This document shows, one piece after another, positions 1 through 8,138 of a stretch of 64,000 bases of DNA. The DNA is taken from positions 1 to 64,000 of IMG/VR virus record IMGVR_UViG_3300049440_000308. One strand, 5' to 3'. Position 1 is the stretch's first letter. The number at the start of each line of letters is the position of its first letter. This DNA is from a virus. The notes below the pieces were generated by a model. The model saw only the letters and a program-made list of their open reading frames with translations, was not told the origin of the DNA and did not search any database. A program made the position numbers and the translations under genes.

Positions 1-85
1 GCCCCGGCACCGCTTCATCAGGGCGGGGAGACAGGGGAGCCGCAGTCTCAGCCTCGGCCGCTGGCGGCAGTGCCGCAAGTCCCAT
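1..85 (-). CDS. partial hypothetical protein (left edge)
   Basis: Open frame running off the left edge. It starts at an ATG preceded by GGAG about 11 bases upstream, just after the stop of the vWA gene. Only 28 Ala/Pro/Glu-rich residues are visible and no domain can be recognised. Confidence 0.4.
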   Translation of the reverse strand, partial: MGLAALPPAAEAETAAPLSPRPDEAVPG

Positions 86-103
86 CCCGGTAAAGCGTCT
101 CCC

Positions 104-772
104 CTAACGGGAATTCTGCGGAGATTCTAGCTGTTCCGACCCGGCAAGGTCGCGCTCGTCCTCGGTGAAGCTATAGCCGCCTGCGCTCGCCGCAGCGACG
201 GGGGCGCGGGACAGGAGCGCCGCGGAGCTCGCCCATGCGTTCCGCAAGCCCGCGCTCGTGCTCGCGTAGTTCACCGCGCACTCCACGGCAACGCCCATCT
301 CGGCGCCCTCCTTCAGGGCGTCCTGGTTGGTGCCCATGTAGATGACGCGCCAGCCGTAGGCGTCCTGCTGGCGGGTGAGCATGGCCTTGACCTCGGAGCC
401 CGTGCGGCGCTGCGAGGAGTTCTCCAGGCCGTCACTGGCGATGATTACCGTCACGTCCTCCGGCCGCTCGTCCTCGGGAAGCGCGGCGAGCTTCTCCCCT
501 TCGGCACTCACCGCGTCGCCTACGGCGTCGTACATGGCCGTCCCGCCGCGCGGCTCGATCACGTAGGTCTTGACCGTGTCCAGCGGGGCAAGGGATGCGC
601 GGCAGCGGATCTCGGTGTCGAAGTCCCACAGCGAGTACGTGGCCTTGCCGGGGACCTGGCCCTCGCTGCGGAAGAACTCGCCCATCCCGGACTGCTGCCC
701 GGCGAGGATCGACTCGATGCTGCCGGAGCGGTCCATGACGATGATGCGGTGCCGGTAGCCGGGCTGAGTCAT
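104..772 (-). CDS. von Willebrand factor A (vWA) domain protein
   Basis: 222 aa, almost entirely one vWA fold. The metal-ion-dependent adhesion site is visible: Asp14-x-Ser16-x-Ser18, Thr78 in RGGTAMYD and Asp114 in ASDG. vWA domains bind a divalent metal and a protein partner; this short cytoplasmic type is common in actinophages and plasmids, partner unknown. No signal peptide or membrane segment. Start chosen because AGGAG lies 6 bases before the ATG. The C-terminal 40 residues are low complexity. The 200 bases upstream (773-972) hold no convincing gene and probably contain its promoter. Confidence 0.8.
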   Translation of the reverse strand: MTQPGYRHRIIVMDRSGSIESILAGQQSGMGEFFRSEGQVPGKATYSLWDFDTEIRCRASLAPLDTVKTYVIEPRGGTAMYDAVGDAVSAEGEKLAALPEDERPEDVTVIIASDGLENSSQRRTGSEVKAMLTRQQDAYGWRVIYMGTNQDALKEGAEMGVAVECAVNYASTSAGLRNAWASSAALLSRAPVAAASAGGYSFTEDERDLAGSEQLESPQNSR

Positions 773-972
773 TCGGTGCTCCTGTTCTCGGGGAAGCTTA
801 TCCGGGCGACCGCCGTTCCCGTCCGGAGGCTGACAACCTCAGGGCCGGCCCGGCGTGCCCGGGCCGTGCGTACGGTCCTGGCGGGCGGGCAGAGCCCGGC
901 GCGCATTTCATCCCGCGCTGTCCGCGGCCCCTCCCGGTGTCACCCGGTACTCACCGCGGCATGGATCTTAGC

Positions 973-1236
973 CTAGCGCGTCTTCCGTTTAGCGATTCGC
1001 TGCACGCCGCACGGGGGCACGAGGCGCCAGTAGACCGACTGCGCGCCCGGCAGCCTGATGCGCTCGGCCTCATCGCGGGCCTCCATGCGGCGGAGCATCC
1101 GGTAGACGGCCGGGTCGTAGCGGCGGCTGACACGCTCTGCGACGGCGAGCGTCGGGACGGGCAGCGGGTACTCCAGGACCAGCACGGCGCGGGCAAGAGC
1201 GGCTATGCGCTTGTTAGCGGCGGTCAGTGTGGCCAC
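973..1236 (-). CDS. small putative winged-helix protein
   Basis: 87 aa, basic C-terminus ending in KRKTR. The order of helices (TLAVAERVSRRY...VYRMLRRMEARDE) followed by a hydrophobic strand looks like a small winged-helix DNA-binding domain, but no family is recognised. GTG start with GAGG upstream, 10 bases after the preceding gene's stop. Confidence 0.55.
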   Translation of the reverse strand: MATLTAANKRIAALARAVLVLEYPLPVPTLAVAERVSRRYDPAVYRMLRRMEARDEAERIRLPGAQSVYWRLVPPCGVQRIAKRKTR

Positions 1237-1245
1237 GGTGCCGCC

Positions 1246-1779
1246 TCACTCACGGGCGCGGAACGCCGGCGGGATACTTTCCTGCGCGCGCCGCGCTTCC
1301 CCTGCCCGGCCGCGGGCCCGGATGCGATCGACCTCGGCGCGGATGCCCGCCTGCGCCATGCCCGCGTCGATTTCCTCCGCGCTCGCGTTCGGGTGCCTGC
1401 CGCCGCCGATCCGCAGTGACTCGGCGATCATCCGGTACGCCTCGGCGTCAGGGAGGTAGCCGCCCTCGGGGACGCACCCGTAGACGCACGGCATGCCCTC
1501 GACGGCGCCCCAGATCCGGCAGATCAGGGGACGCAGTTCGTACACGGCGCACTTCTTGTCCCCGGTTAGCGCGTCACACCAGAACCGCTCCGGGCTCGCC
1601 ATCGCCTTCTGGTACGGGGTGATGCGGGTCCCGGCGGCGCGGATCCGCTGCCGTTCCCGGTCCGACATCTCAACCGGGCCGCACGACGTCCAGCAGCGCC
1701 CGTCGCAGTCGGGGATGCGCGGGATGCGGGCATACAACTCGGCGAGTTGCGCGTCCTGCTCGCTGCGGGTAAGGCCCAT
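1246..1779 (-). CDS. YkgJ-type cysteine cluster protein
   Basis: 177 aa. N-terminal CDGRCWTSC followed by CDALTGDKKC and RPLICRIWG match the YkgJ/Fe-S or zinc-chelating cysteine cluster pattern (CxxxC...C...C..YxxRPxxCR). Such proteins bind metal; their biochemical role is not known, and they occur in phage and plasmid early regions. The last 60 residues are a charged helical tail. Starts 3 bases after the XRE gene's stop, so probably co-transcribed. Confidence 0.7.
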   Translation of the reverse strand: MGLTRSEQDAQLAELYARIPRIPDCDGRCWTSCGPVEMSDRERQRIRAAGTRITPYQKAMASPERFWCDALTGDKKCAVYELRPLICRIWGAVEGMPCVYGCVPEGGYLPDAEAYRMIAESLRIGGGRHPNASAEEIDAGMAQAGIRAEVDRIRARGRAGEARRAQESIPPAFRARE

Positions 1780-1781
1780 CC

Positions 1782-2096
1782 TCAGGAACTCCCCTCGGCG
1801 GCAGCCGCCTTCGCGCGGGGCGTCCGGTTGCCGCTCTTCAGCGGCCGCTGGTCCGCCGCCAGTTCCGCCGGCTCCCGGCCCGTGATCACGATCACTATCT
1901 GCATTCCCATTGCCTCGGCCATGCGGGCGAGCAGGCCCGGTGACCCGGTGACCTTCCCGCTGAGGACCTGGCTGACGTGCTTGGCGGTGATGCCGAGGTG
2001 CTCCGCGAGGGACGCCTGGGTGACGTGCCGGGCCTCAAGGCGGGCGCAGGCCTCGGCCTTCAGGTGCCGGAGCCAGGGGGCGTTAGCCTCAGTCAC
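1782..2096 (-). CDS. XRE-family helix-turn-helix regulator
   Basis: 104 aa with a Cro/C1-type HTH at about residues 20-68: TQASLAEHLGITAKHVSQVLSG is the typical recognition region and GSPGLLARMAEAMGM the following helices. The tail is Ala/Lys-rich. It overlaps the next upstream gene by 8 bases, so it is part of the same message. Target unknown. Confidence 0.8.
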   Translation of the reverse strand: MTEANAPWLRHLKAEACARLEARHVTQASLAEHLGITAKHVSQVLSGKVTGSPGLLARMAEAMGMQIVIVITGREPAELAADQRPLKSGNRTPRAKAAAAEGSS

Positions 2097-2520
2097 CGGA
2101 GCGCCCGAACAGTTCCCTGGCTCGCATCCGCCGCCACACCTCGACCGCCTCTTCCCGCAGTGTCATGCCCGGCGTGTCGTTCCCGTCCCCGCCGTGGCAG
2201 GAGCAGCGGCCCTCATGATGGGTGAGGCCCCCGGCGGCCTGGCGGAACTGGCACTCCTTGTGGACGTGGCGGATCTCGGGCGGGGCGGTCGCCGACAGGA
2301 ACGGCATCGCCTGCCCGGAGTCGCCCGCTTCCTCACTGAACGGCTCGCCGCAGTACAGGCAGGACTCGCCGGAGGGGAAGGGCTTGCGCATCTCCTCGAT
2401 GAGCTTCCCGGCCTCGTCGTAGCAGACATAGGACCACCACGGCTCACCGAACCATCCGTGCATCTCGCGGCGGACCTCGACCGGGATGTTGCCGTAAGGC
2501 GTGCCGATGCCCTCACTCAC
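2089..2520 (-). CDS. zinc-binding hypothetical protein
   Basis: 143 aa. A CxxC (SCLYCGEPF) is followed by HVHKEC and then HHEGRCSCHG, a spacing suggesting a treble-clef or HNH-like zinc site, but the catalytic His/Asn of HNH nucleases cannot be assigned. Overlaps the neighbouring genes by 8 bases on both sides. Function unknown. Confidence 0.6.
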   Translation of the reverse strand: MSEGIGTPYGNIPVEVRREMHGWFGEPWWSYVCYDEAGKLIEEMRKPFPSGESCLYCGEPFSEEAGDSGQAMPFLSATAPPEIRHVHKECQFRQAAGGLTHHEGRCSCHGGDGNDTPGMTLREEAVEVWRRMRARELFGRSGD

Positions 2521-3055
2521 AGCTTGAATCCTCCGCTAGCTTCTCGCCGAGCAGGACGGACGGCCACTGCTCGATCAGGCCGCGGTACGGGGGCCGGGTG
2601 CAGTGCCACTGACTGAAGTTCCCGGCTCTCCTGCTCATGCGCACAGTTTGCCAGGTGCCGCTCCGCAGTGACCTCGGGTAGTTCTCCGGGTAGGCGGGGA
2701 AGGCGAACACGGCGTTCCCCTCGGCGACGAGGCGGGCGTTGCGGTCAGCGTAGGTGGTGCCCGGGGGCATCTCGATCACGGTCACGGGCGGGCAGCCGGC
2801 TTGCTCCCACCACGGGTCAACCCGGCTGCGGTCGCCCGGGACGATCACGACGTGCTCCGCACCGGGCCGGTACATCCGTAGCCAGCGGCCGATGAACGCA
2901 TCGCCGCCTATGCAGGCACCGGTCACGTAGCGGTCAGCGTGCGGGACGTGAACGGTCAGGACACTGGTAACAATGCCTTCCCTTGCGGCCTGACTCATGT
3001 CGCGGGAGGCGGTGAAGGAAACGGAGCGGGCGGCTGTCACTGCGGGGGCCGCCAT
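2513..3055 (-). CDS. SLOG/DprA-like Rossmann-fold protein
   Basis: 180 aa from the ATG at 3055 (GGGAGA just upstream); a start at 2998 is possible but has no ribosome binding site. The alternation TVHVPHADRYVTG...AEHVVIVPGDRS...NARLVAEGNAVFAFPA, ending in SGTWQTVRMSRRAG, resembles the SLOG superfamily of nucleotide-sensing Rossmann folds (small phage YspA/DUF2493-like members). The Gly-rich loop and 'RN..L' element fit nucleotide or ligand binding. Overlaps the upstream gene by 19 bases. Confidence 0.5.
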   Translation of the reverse strand: MAAPAVTAARSVSFTASRDMSQAAREGIVTSVLTVHVPHADRYVTGACIGGDAFIGRWLRMYRPGAEHVVIVPGDRSRVDPWWEQAGCPPVTVIEMPPGTTYADRNARLVAEGNAVFAFPAYPENYPRSLRSGTWQTVRMSRRAGNFSQWHCTRPPYRGLIEQWPSVLLGEKLAEDSSCE

Positions 3056-3345
3056 TCTCCCGGAGGTACCGTCTCGCCGCGGAGCCAGAACAGGGCGGGG
3101 TCGGAGGTGATCCTGCGCAGCAGTTCCGGCGGCACGGCCTCGCCCGTGCTCAGCCCGTAGCGCAGCAGGTCCCGGGCGATGTCCCGCGCCTGGTCGACCC
3201 ACGGCGCCGGGAGGGAAGGGCCGGAGGCGGGATGGCAGCCGTGCGAGCAGGGGGCGTCGCAGTACTTGCAGGTGCTCCGGCAGGCGCCGCACTCCCCGTG
3301 GTGGCACGCCGTTGAGACGTAGGCGTGCGCGGCCGGGTCAGTCAT
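3037..3345 (-). CDS. Cys-rich hypothetical protein
   Basis: 102 aa from MTDPAAHAYV. Residues 14-36 hold CHHGECGACRSTCKYCDAPC, eight Cys/His suited to a double zinc or Fe-S site; similar clusters are common in actinophage small proteins. The rest is helical with FWLRGETVPPGEW near the end. Overlaps the upstream XRE gene by 4 bases (ATGA). Confidence 0.6.
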   Translation of the reverse strand: MTDPAAHAYVSTACHHGECGACRSTCKYCDAPCSHGCHPASGPSLPAPWVDQARDIARDLLRYGLSTGEAVPPELLRRITSDPALFWLRGETVPPGEWRPPQ

Positions 3346-3731
3346 GGGGCGCTCCTCGCCATCTCGCTTACCTTCTGCATCCTGTAGACCTCGAGCCCGT
3401 GCGCGGCCATCCACGCGACCACCTCGCCCTCGCGGCCCTCCGGGAGGTAGACGCTCATGTGCCACAGGTCATGGCCCTCGTAGTCGGTCAGCCTGCCGTC
3501 CTCGCCGGTGGTGCCGAAGTCCGCGTGCCCGGCGAGGGCGAGCAGTTCCGGCAGCGGGACCTCGTACGCCGCGGCGAGCCGGATCAGCACCGCCATGCCA
3601 GGGTGGCGGATCGTTCCCGTCTCCACCTGGGAGATGTGCGCGTTCGGAACCCCGGAGTGCTTCTCCGCCTCGCGGAGCGTCCAGTCCCGGGCCTTGCGGG
3701 CAGCCTTCAGGCGGTCACCGAGGCCGGTCAC
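3342..3731 (-). CDS. XRE-family regulator with C-terminal extension
   Basis: 129 aa. Residues 4-60 are a classic Cro/C1 HTH (LKAARKARDWTLREAEKHSGVPNAHISQVETG). The C-terminal 60 residues (YEGHDLWHMSVYLPEGREGEVVAWMAAHGLEVYRM) may be a small sensor or dimerisation domain. 4-base overlap with the genes on both sides. Confidence 0.8.
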   Translation of the reverse strand: MTGLGDRLKAARKARDWTLREAEKHSGVPNAHISQVETGTIRHPGMAVLIRLAAAYEVPLPELLALAGHADFGTTGEDGRLTDYEGHDLWHMSVYLPEGREGEVVAWMAAHGLEVYRMQKVSEMARSAP

Positions 3732-4255
3732 GGCTTTTCCTTCCGTAGCTCGCGCAGGTACCCGAACACCCGCTCCTGCCCGTCGTCGTCCATCCCGGTT
3801 CCGCGCAGCGCCTCGGAGACAAGCTGGTCGGACTCGGTTGCCTCGGCCGCCTCAAGCCACTGCAGGGCCATCGGCCGGGCCTCTGCGGCGAGAACGCACC
3901 CGCGTCTGGAGCCCCTGCCGATCAGGACCACGGCGTCGCCTGTCTTAGTCGATCCCGCCGGGATCAGGTCCACGGTGCCCGGGGTGCCGAAGGACCGCTC
4001 CCGGCCCCGGCCCGTGAGGATGTCCGTGACCAGTGCCGAGGCTATCCTGCCGTCCAGCTTCAGTTTCGCCACCAGGGTCATCATCATCTCCGCGTAGGCG
4101 GCGCAGGACACCATGTCCAGGGCTGCCCTGCGGACCTCCTCCACCGGGGCGTACCACTGGTGCGGTCCCCAGGTGAGCAGGCAGGCAGGCTCGTCGTCGG
4201 GGCCGCGGGTTGACTCAACCTGCAGCGCGTCGTCCTCGTCGTCGTCAGTGCTCAT
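3728..4255 (-). CDS. hypothetical protein
   Basis: 175 aa, very acidic N-terminus (STDDDEDD), then a mixed alpha/beta region ending in a basic RELRKEKP tail. No recognised domain. The GPHQWYAPVEEVRRAALDMVSCAAYAEMM region suggests an alpha-helical bundle. Coupled by ATGA to the CCA-adding-like enzyme, so likely co-expressed with it. Confidence 0.6.
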   Translation of the reverse strand: MSTDDDEDDALQVESTRGPDDEPACLLTWGPHQWYAPVEEVRRAALDMVSCAAYAEMMMTLVAKLKLDGRIASALVTDILTGRGRERSFGTPGTVDLIPAGSTKTGDAVVLIGRGSRRGCVLAAEARPMALQWLEAAEATESDQLVSEALRGTGMDDDGQERVFGYLRELRKEKP

Positions 4256-5640
4256 CGTCCCGCCTTCTCCCGGGCCGCCAGCCAGCGGAGCGCGCCGGCC
4301 TCGTCATCGAACTCCCCGGCGTCCTGCGCGGCCAGCGCCCCCGCAAGCAGGGGCTTGAACGCCGGGCCCGGCCTCATTCCCGCGGCGATCAGGTGGTCCC
4401 CGGTGAGCAGCCCCTTCGCGGGGCGTTCCTCCACCTTCAGGTCCCGGCCCATCTCAAGCCACGCGCCCGCCGTGCTCCGGGCGTCCGGGTCGCCGCGTCC
4501 CTTGACGTCGGCCGCGCGCACGAGGGCGAGCTCGGCCAGCGTCGCGGGCGCCAGCCGGCGGGCGAGCCTGCGCACCGCGGGCTTCCGCGGGGCGCCCTGG
4601 CAGTTCATGTGCTCGGCGATCAGCGGGATGATGCGGCCGGTGATCCCCTCGGGGCAGCCGATGCCCTGCAGGAACGCCCGCGCGGGCGCGACCCCGGCCT
4701 CCGCGTGCCCGTGGGAGGTGATCCGGCCGCCCTCATTCTGCGTGTGCGTGACCTTGCCGGCGTCGTGCAGGAGCGCGGCGAAGACGACGACGAGGCGGTC
4801 CGTCCCGGTGAGCCCGGCCTCGTCGGCGAGCCTGGCAGCCTGGTCCGCGGCCAGGCCGGCGTGCGTCCAGACGTCGCCTTCAGGGTGCCACTCAGGGTCC
4901 TGGGGGATGCTCCGCATGTTCATGAGTACCGGGAAGTGGTGACCCCACCAGGTTTCTTCCAGGACCGCCAGCGCGCGGCTAACGTGCACCCCTCGCGTGC
5001 CGATCTTCTCGAACTCGCCCCAGATGCGCTCTACGGGCAGTTCCCGGTAGGCGCCCCTGATCTGGAAGCACAGGAGCACGGTCTCCGGTGCCATGGTGAA
5101 GCCGAACCGGGCCGCGAGCTGAACACCGCGCAGGACGCGGAGCGGGTCCTCGGCGAACGCCTGCGAGGTGTGCCGCAGGATGCCCGCCTTCAGGTCGGAC
5201 AGGCCGCCGTGGCAGTCGGTGACCTCACCTGTCGCCGGGTCGGCCATGATCGCGTTGATCGTGAAGTCCCGGCGTGCGCTCGCCTCCGCGTAGCCGAGGT
5301 AACCGTCCGGGATGACGGTGAAGCCCCGGTGCCCTGCGCCCGTCTTGGACTCGCGGCGCGGCAGTGACACGTCGGCCTCGGTCCCGCCGCGGCGGACCTT
5401 GAAGACGCCGAAGGACTTCCCGGCCTCAGTCACCGTTCCGACCTGGGCCAGCGCGGCAGCCAGCTTGCCGGGGTCGGTAACACCGTAGACCTCGATGTCG
5501 GTGTCCTTGGCCGGCAGGCCGAGCAGGGTGTCGCGGACGCAGCCGCCGACCAGCATCGGGCGCCCCCCGGCCGCGCCGCGGATGGCGGACAGCACCAGGA
5601 CGAGGTCCGCATCGGGGCGGGGCAACTCGATCACGGGCAT
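4252..5640 (-). CDS. CCA-adding / poly(A)-polymerase-like nucleotidyltransferase with HD domain
   Basis: 462 aa, class II tRNA nucleotidyltransferase architecture. Catalytic head: GGCVRD (32-37), DTDIEVYG with metal-binding Asp46 and Asp48, third carboxylate Asp90, and RRDFTINA (123-130). The neck helices contain EDPLRVLRGVQLAARFGF. An HD phosphohydrolase domain follows (HDAGK at 292-296). These enzymes add CCA or A residues to RNA 3' ends. The ATG at 5640 overlaps the upstream stop by 10 bases. A cellular-type enzyme in an accessory gene train is unusual; it could repair tRNA damaged by host defences, which is inference. Confidence 0.85.
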   Translation of the reverse strand: MPVIELPRPDADLVLVLSAIRGAAGGRPMLVGGCVRDTLLGLPAKDTDIEVYGVTDPGKLAAALAQVGTVTEAGKSFGVFKVRRGGTEADVSLPRRESKTGAGHRGFTVIPDGYLGYAEASARRDFTINAIMADPATGEVTDCHGGLSDLKAGILRHTSQAFAEDPLRVLRGVQLAARFGFTMAPETVLLCFQIRGAYRELPVERIWGEFEKIGTRGVHVSRALAVLEETWWGHHFPVLMNMRSIPQDPEWHPEGDVWTHAGLAADQAARLADEAGLTGTDRLVVVFAALLHDAGKVTHTQNEGGRITSHGHAEAGVAPARAFLQGIGCPEGITGRIIPLIAEHMNCQGAPRKPAVRRLARRLAPATLAELALVRAADVKGRGDPDARSTAGAWLEMGRDLKVEERPAKGLLTGDHLIAAGMRPGPAFKPLLAGALAAQDAGEFDDEAGALRWLAAREKAGR

Positions 5641-5912
5641 TCCGTCCAGTAGGCGCGGCGGACGTCCTGAAGCCACGCCTCGGCCGCCGCCTCGTCAGGC
5701 CGGCCGGGAAGCACGCCCGGCCTGTCGAATGCCGCCTCAGCTTCCCGCAGTGCCCTCTCCGCAAGGTCCAGGTCCCCGGCGGCAACGCGCTCGCCGAACG
5801 CGCGGCAGGATGCCGCCAGGTTCGGGGTCAGGTGCACTTGCAGGCATCCCGTCTGGTGAAGGTCGGCCCCCTGCTGCAGCAGCCTCCACAGGTGGCGGGC
5901 GTGCTTCTCTAC
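5631..5912 (-). pseudogene. nucleotidyltransferase, 3' segment (after HNH insertion)
   Basis: C-terminal part of the nucleotidyltransferase whose 5' part lies at 6381-6794. It resumes at VEKHARHLWRLLQQG...HQTGCLQVHL, the helix that in intact YcgL-like (COG3541) proteins follows the FGYA..Q region by only a few residues. The frame happens to stay open through the inserted HNH gene because of GC-rich codon bias, but the intervening translation looks nothing like protein of this family. The gene may be split, or rejoined at RNA level. Confidence 0.6.
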
Positions 5913-6379
5913 CTGACAGCGCCGGCATCGGCGGCGAGCATCTCCCAGAACTCCAGGTACTCGATCGCCTTCCGCATCATCTCCATGTTGTCCCGGAAAT
6001 GCCCTAGCCCCAGATTGCAGCGGTGGCAGAGAATCCCGCGAACCTCCCCCGTCTGATGATCGTGGTCCACCGCGACCGCCGGCTGTCCGCAGATCGCGCA
6101 CCCGCCCCCCTGAAGGCGGATCTTGAACTGGACGTCCCATTCCGTCATCCCGTAGGAACTGCGCAGATGGCGTGCCCGCTTCGCTGCCGGCGACTGCTCC
6201 GGAGCCCGCTTGCGCCTCGCCTTGGCCGCCGCGTACTGCTCGGGCTTCTTCGCGTACCTGGCCCGCGTCTTCGCGTTCGAGCAGTCCCGGCAGTCCCGTT
6301 GCAGATTGTCCGCGTATCGACTGTTCTTGCCGAAGTCGGCAAGCGGAAGTGTGTGGCGGCAGGTTCCGCAGGTCTTCAT
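5909..6379 (-). CDS. HNH endonuclease (Endonuclease VII-like), inserted in nucleotidyltransferase gene
   Basis: 156 aa. The N-terminal zinc knuckle CGTCRHTLPLADFG...RDCRDCSN is followed by a recombination-endonuclease-VII-type HNH: CAICGQPAVAVDHDHQTGEVRGILCHRCNLGLGHFRDN, with catalytic Asp-His and Asn in view. Free-standing nucleases of this kind are homing or mobile endonucleases in actinophages. Its ATG has a perfect AAGGAG which is itself coding sequence of the nucleotidyltransferase, and its stop overlaps the resuming exon, so the inserted segment is almost nothing but this gene. Confidence 0.85.
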   Translation of the reverse strand: MKTCGTCRHTLPLADFGKNSRYADNLQRDCRDCSNAKTRARYAKKPEQYAAAKARRKRAPEQSPAAKRARHLRSSYGMTEWDVQFKIRLQGGGCAICGQPAVAVDHDHQTGEVRGILCHRCNLGLGHFRDNMEMMRKAIEYLEFWEMLAADAGAVR

Positions 6380-6380
6380 C

Positions 6381-6794
6381 GCTCTCCTTGATCCTCTTCA
6401 TCTGCTGAGTCGCGTAGCCGAAGTACGAATTCCGGACCGCCGTCGCCGACAGGAACGAACTCCGAATCGCGATCAGCGCCTCGCCTTCCGGGGTCACCGT
6501 CTCGTACTGGTTGAGCCACAAGAGCTCGGTGACCGTCGGGTTGCCCTTAAGTAGGAGGCTCGCCAGCTTCCCCGCCTCGTGGTAGGTGGCGTCAGGCTTC
6601 GTGCTGACCCAGGTCGCCGCCTTACCGATGGGCAGGTGCAGGCCATGGAATGCGGCGGTCGGCGCGGCATAGCATCCGATGCGGTCGACGTCGGACTCCT
6701 CGGTCGCCAGGCCGTATGCGGTGCTGCCGTTGATGCCCGCTAGGAGCACGTTCGGGGGCGGGCTGATCTCGGCGCCCTCCGTAGTCTCACTCAT
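6381..6794 (-). pseudogene. nucleotidyltransferase (YcgL/COG3541-like), 5' segment
   Basis: About 138 residues with the pol-beta nucleotidyltransferase head: GSTAYGLATEESDVDRIG gives the GS motif and the metal-binding Asp-x-Asp pair. After AVRNSYFGYATQQMKRIKES the frame runs into the HNH gene; the rest of the protein is found at 5631-5912. Start at the second ATG because AAGG lies 9 bases before it. Normal function would be transfer of a nucleotide to an unknown RNA or protein target. Confidence 0.65.
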
Positions 6795-6827
6795 CAGAAT
6801 CATCCTTGCCGGCCGTCTTCACCGTGA

Positions 6828-7166
6828 TCACAGGTCTTCCTCTCTTACCGCCCAGTCGGCGGGCAGTTTCGCGTCGCATGTCCTGCACAGCCACGCCACG
6901 ACCTTGTCCGCCCTCGAGACCACGGCCGCGACGTTGCGGTGAACGCACGGCCCCGGCGCCGGCAGGCCGGCAACTTCAGGCTGCCGGCCCGCGCGGGCAA
7001 TCCGCTCCTGCGCCCGCAGCTCTTTCATGCGGCGCTTGTGCCGCGTCCCGGTGACGGCCTTCCATGTGTCGACGAAGAAGTCCCGGACGCCCTCGAATAG
7101 CCCAAGGCCCCACAGGATGAAGATCAGGAACCAGTGATCCCCGGCCCAGTTCAGGATCGCCGTCAC
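6828..7166 (-). CDS. small membrane protein with C-terminal zinc motif
   Basis: 112 aa from a GTG overlapping the upstream stop (GTGA). Residues 9-27 (HWFLIFILWGLGLFEGV) form one transmembrane segment, followed by a basic helix and a cytoplasmic region with CVHRN...CRTCDAKLP, a possible zinc site. Function unknown. Confidence 0.6.
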   Translation of the reverse strand: MTAILNWAGDHWFLIFILWGLGLFEGVRDFFVDTWKAVTGTRHKRRMKELRAQERIARAGRQPEVAGLPAPGPCVHRNVAAVVSRADKVVAWLCRTCDAKLPADWAVREEDL

Positions 7167-7627
7167 GGGCCCTCCTCGGCAGGCTCCCCGGACGGCATGA
7201 CGCTCCGCCCCTCGCAGTAATGAGCGCCGATGGGCATCGACAGCCAGGCGGCGTGCTTCCAGCCGAGGCACACGGGGAACTCATGACCGTAACGGCAGGG
7301 GATAAGGGGGGCACCGCAGTGACGGCAGGGGCGGACGTCCTCCTCGGTGAACGCCCCCGCTTTCCCGGCGGCGTGCGCGCGGGTGATCATCCCGGCGAGG
7401 GAAACGACGCTCGCGGTCTCACCCCAGGCCACTCCCCGCAGGAAACTGATGTCCCAGGTGCCGAGGTCAACGCCGTGCGCCTCGCAGGCGTCCGTCATGA
7501 CCTTCAGGCACTCCGGGACGCTCGCGCCGCCGCCAGGGGCAGCGTCGAAAGCGGCCTTGATCACGGCGGCCGCCCGGGTGGCGAGAGCCTCGCGTTCGTT
7601 AAAGAACGGGCCGTTTTCACCGGGCAT
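7163..7627 (-). CDS. hypothetical protein with CxxC motifs
   Basis: 154 aa from MPGENGPFF, chosen because it overlaps the ASCH gene end by 11 bases. N-terminal helical half, C-terminal CRHCGAPLIPCRYGHEFPVCLGWKHAAWLS with paired Cys and His suitable for zinc binding. No known family. Confidence 0.6.
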   Translation of the reverse strand: MPGENGPFFNEREALATRAAAVIKAAFDAAPGGGASVPECLKVMTDACEAHGVDLGTWDISFLRGVAWGETASVVSLAGMITRAHAAGKAGAFTEEDVRPCRHCGAPLIPCRYGHEFPVCLGWKHAAWLSMPIGAHYCEGRSVMPSGEPAEEGP

Positions 7628-8138
7628 GGCTCTCCTCCAGTTGCTCGCGTACCGCTTTCTCGACGTCCTCCGGCAGCCGCCACAGGCCGAGCTTCCCCCG
7701 GCAGCGGACCGGATTGGCAAGCGGGCGGGCATTCGCCAGTTCGATGTGCCACTGCCCGCGGACGGCCCAGGGCGAGCAGCCCGCGCGCTGGCCCGGCGGC
7801 ACGAGGTACTCAGCGTGCATGCACTCGTCTGAGTGATGGCAGCCGGCCACCTCGGCTACCGCGATGACCGCGCCGAAGGAGAAGAACGAATACGCGGCGC
7901 CCCGGGTGAGCGGCGTGGCAACCTCGCCCGCCGCGCGGACCCCGGCCCAGCGCTTCCACGCCTCAAGCGCCGCCGGGCTCGACTCGGCCCCCTTGTCCCA
8001 GCCCGAGTACGCCCCGGCGTGGATCGCGAGCAGTCCCCTGTAGCCGGTCGACCAACCGCGGTTCTCTACTGTCTTCCCCTGCTTGGCGATGAAGTGGCTC
8101 CACGGCTGCTTGACCGTTAGCGCCCTGATCTCAGCCAT
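7617..8138 (-). CDS. ASCH-domain protein
   Basis: 173 aa. The N-terminus LTVKQPWSHFIAKQGKTVENRGWSTGYRGLLAIHA is the signature of the ASCH fold (related to PUA), which binds RNA or modified nucleotides; close relatives are phage proteins. The conserved 'P-W...K-x-x-E-x-R-x-W' pocket residues are present. A second half with GCHHSDEC and GQWHIELANARPL completes the barrel. Overlaps the next downstream gene by 11 bases. Confidence 0.8.
   Translation of the reverse strand: MAEIRALTVKQPWSHFIAKQGKTVENRGWSTGYRGLLAIHAGAYSGWDKGAESSPAALEAWKRWAGVRAAGEVATPLTRGAAYSFFSFGAVIAVAEVAGCHHSDECMHAEYLVPPGQRAGCSPWAVRGQWHIELANARPLANPVRCRGKLGLWRLPEDVEKAVREQLEESHAR

Noticed and set aside
4210-5367. Long plus-strand frame opposite the CCA-adding-like gene
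   Set aside because: Arg/Gly/Ala-rich shadow of GC-rich codons; the minus-strand product has full catalytic motifs.
5631-6803. One continuous 390-residue nucleotidyltransferase
   Set aside because: The middle 155 residues have no protein-like pattern and are the out-of-frame reading of a clear HNH endonuclease gene.
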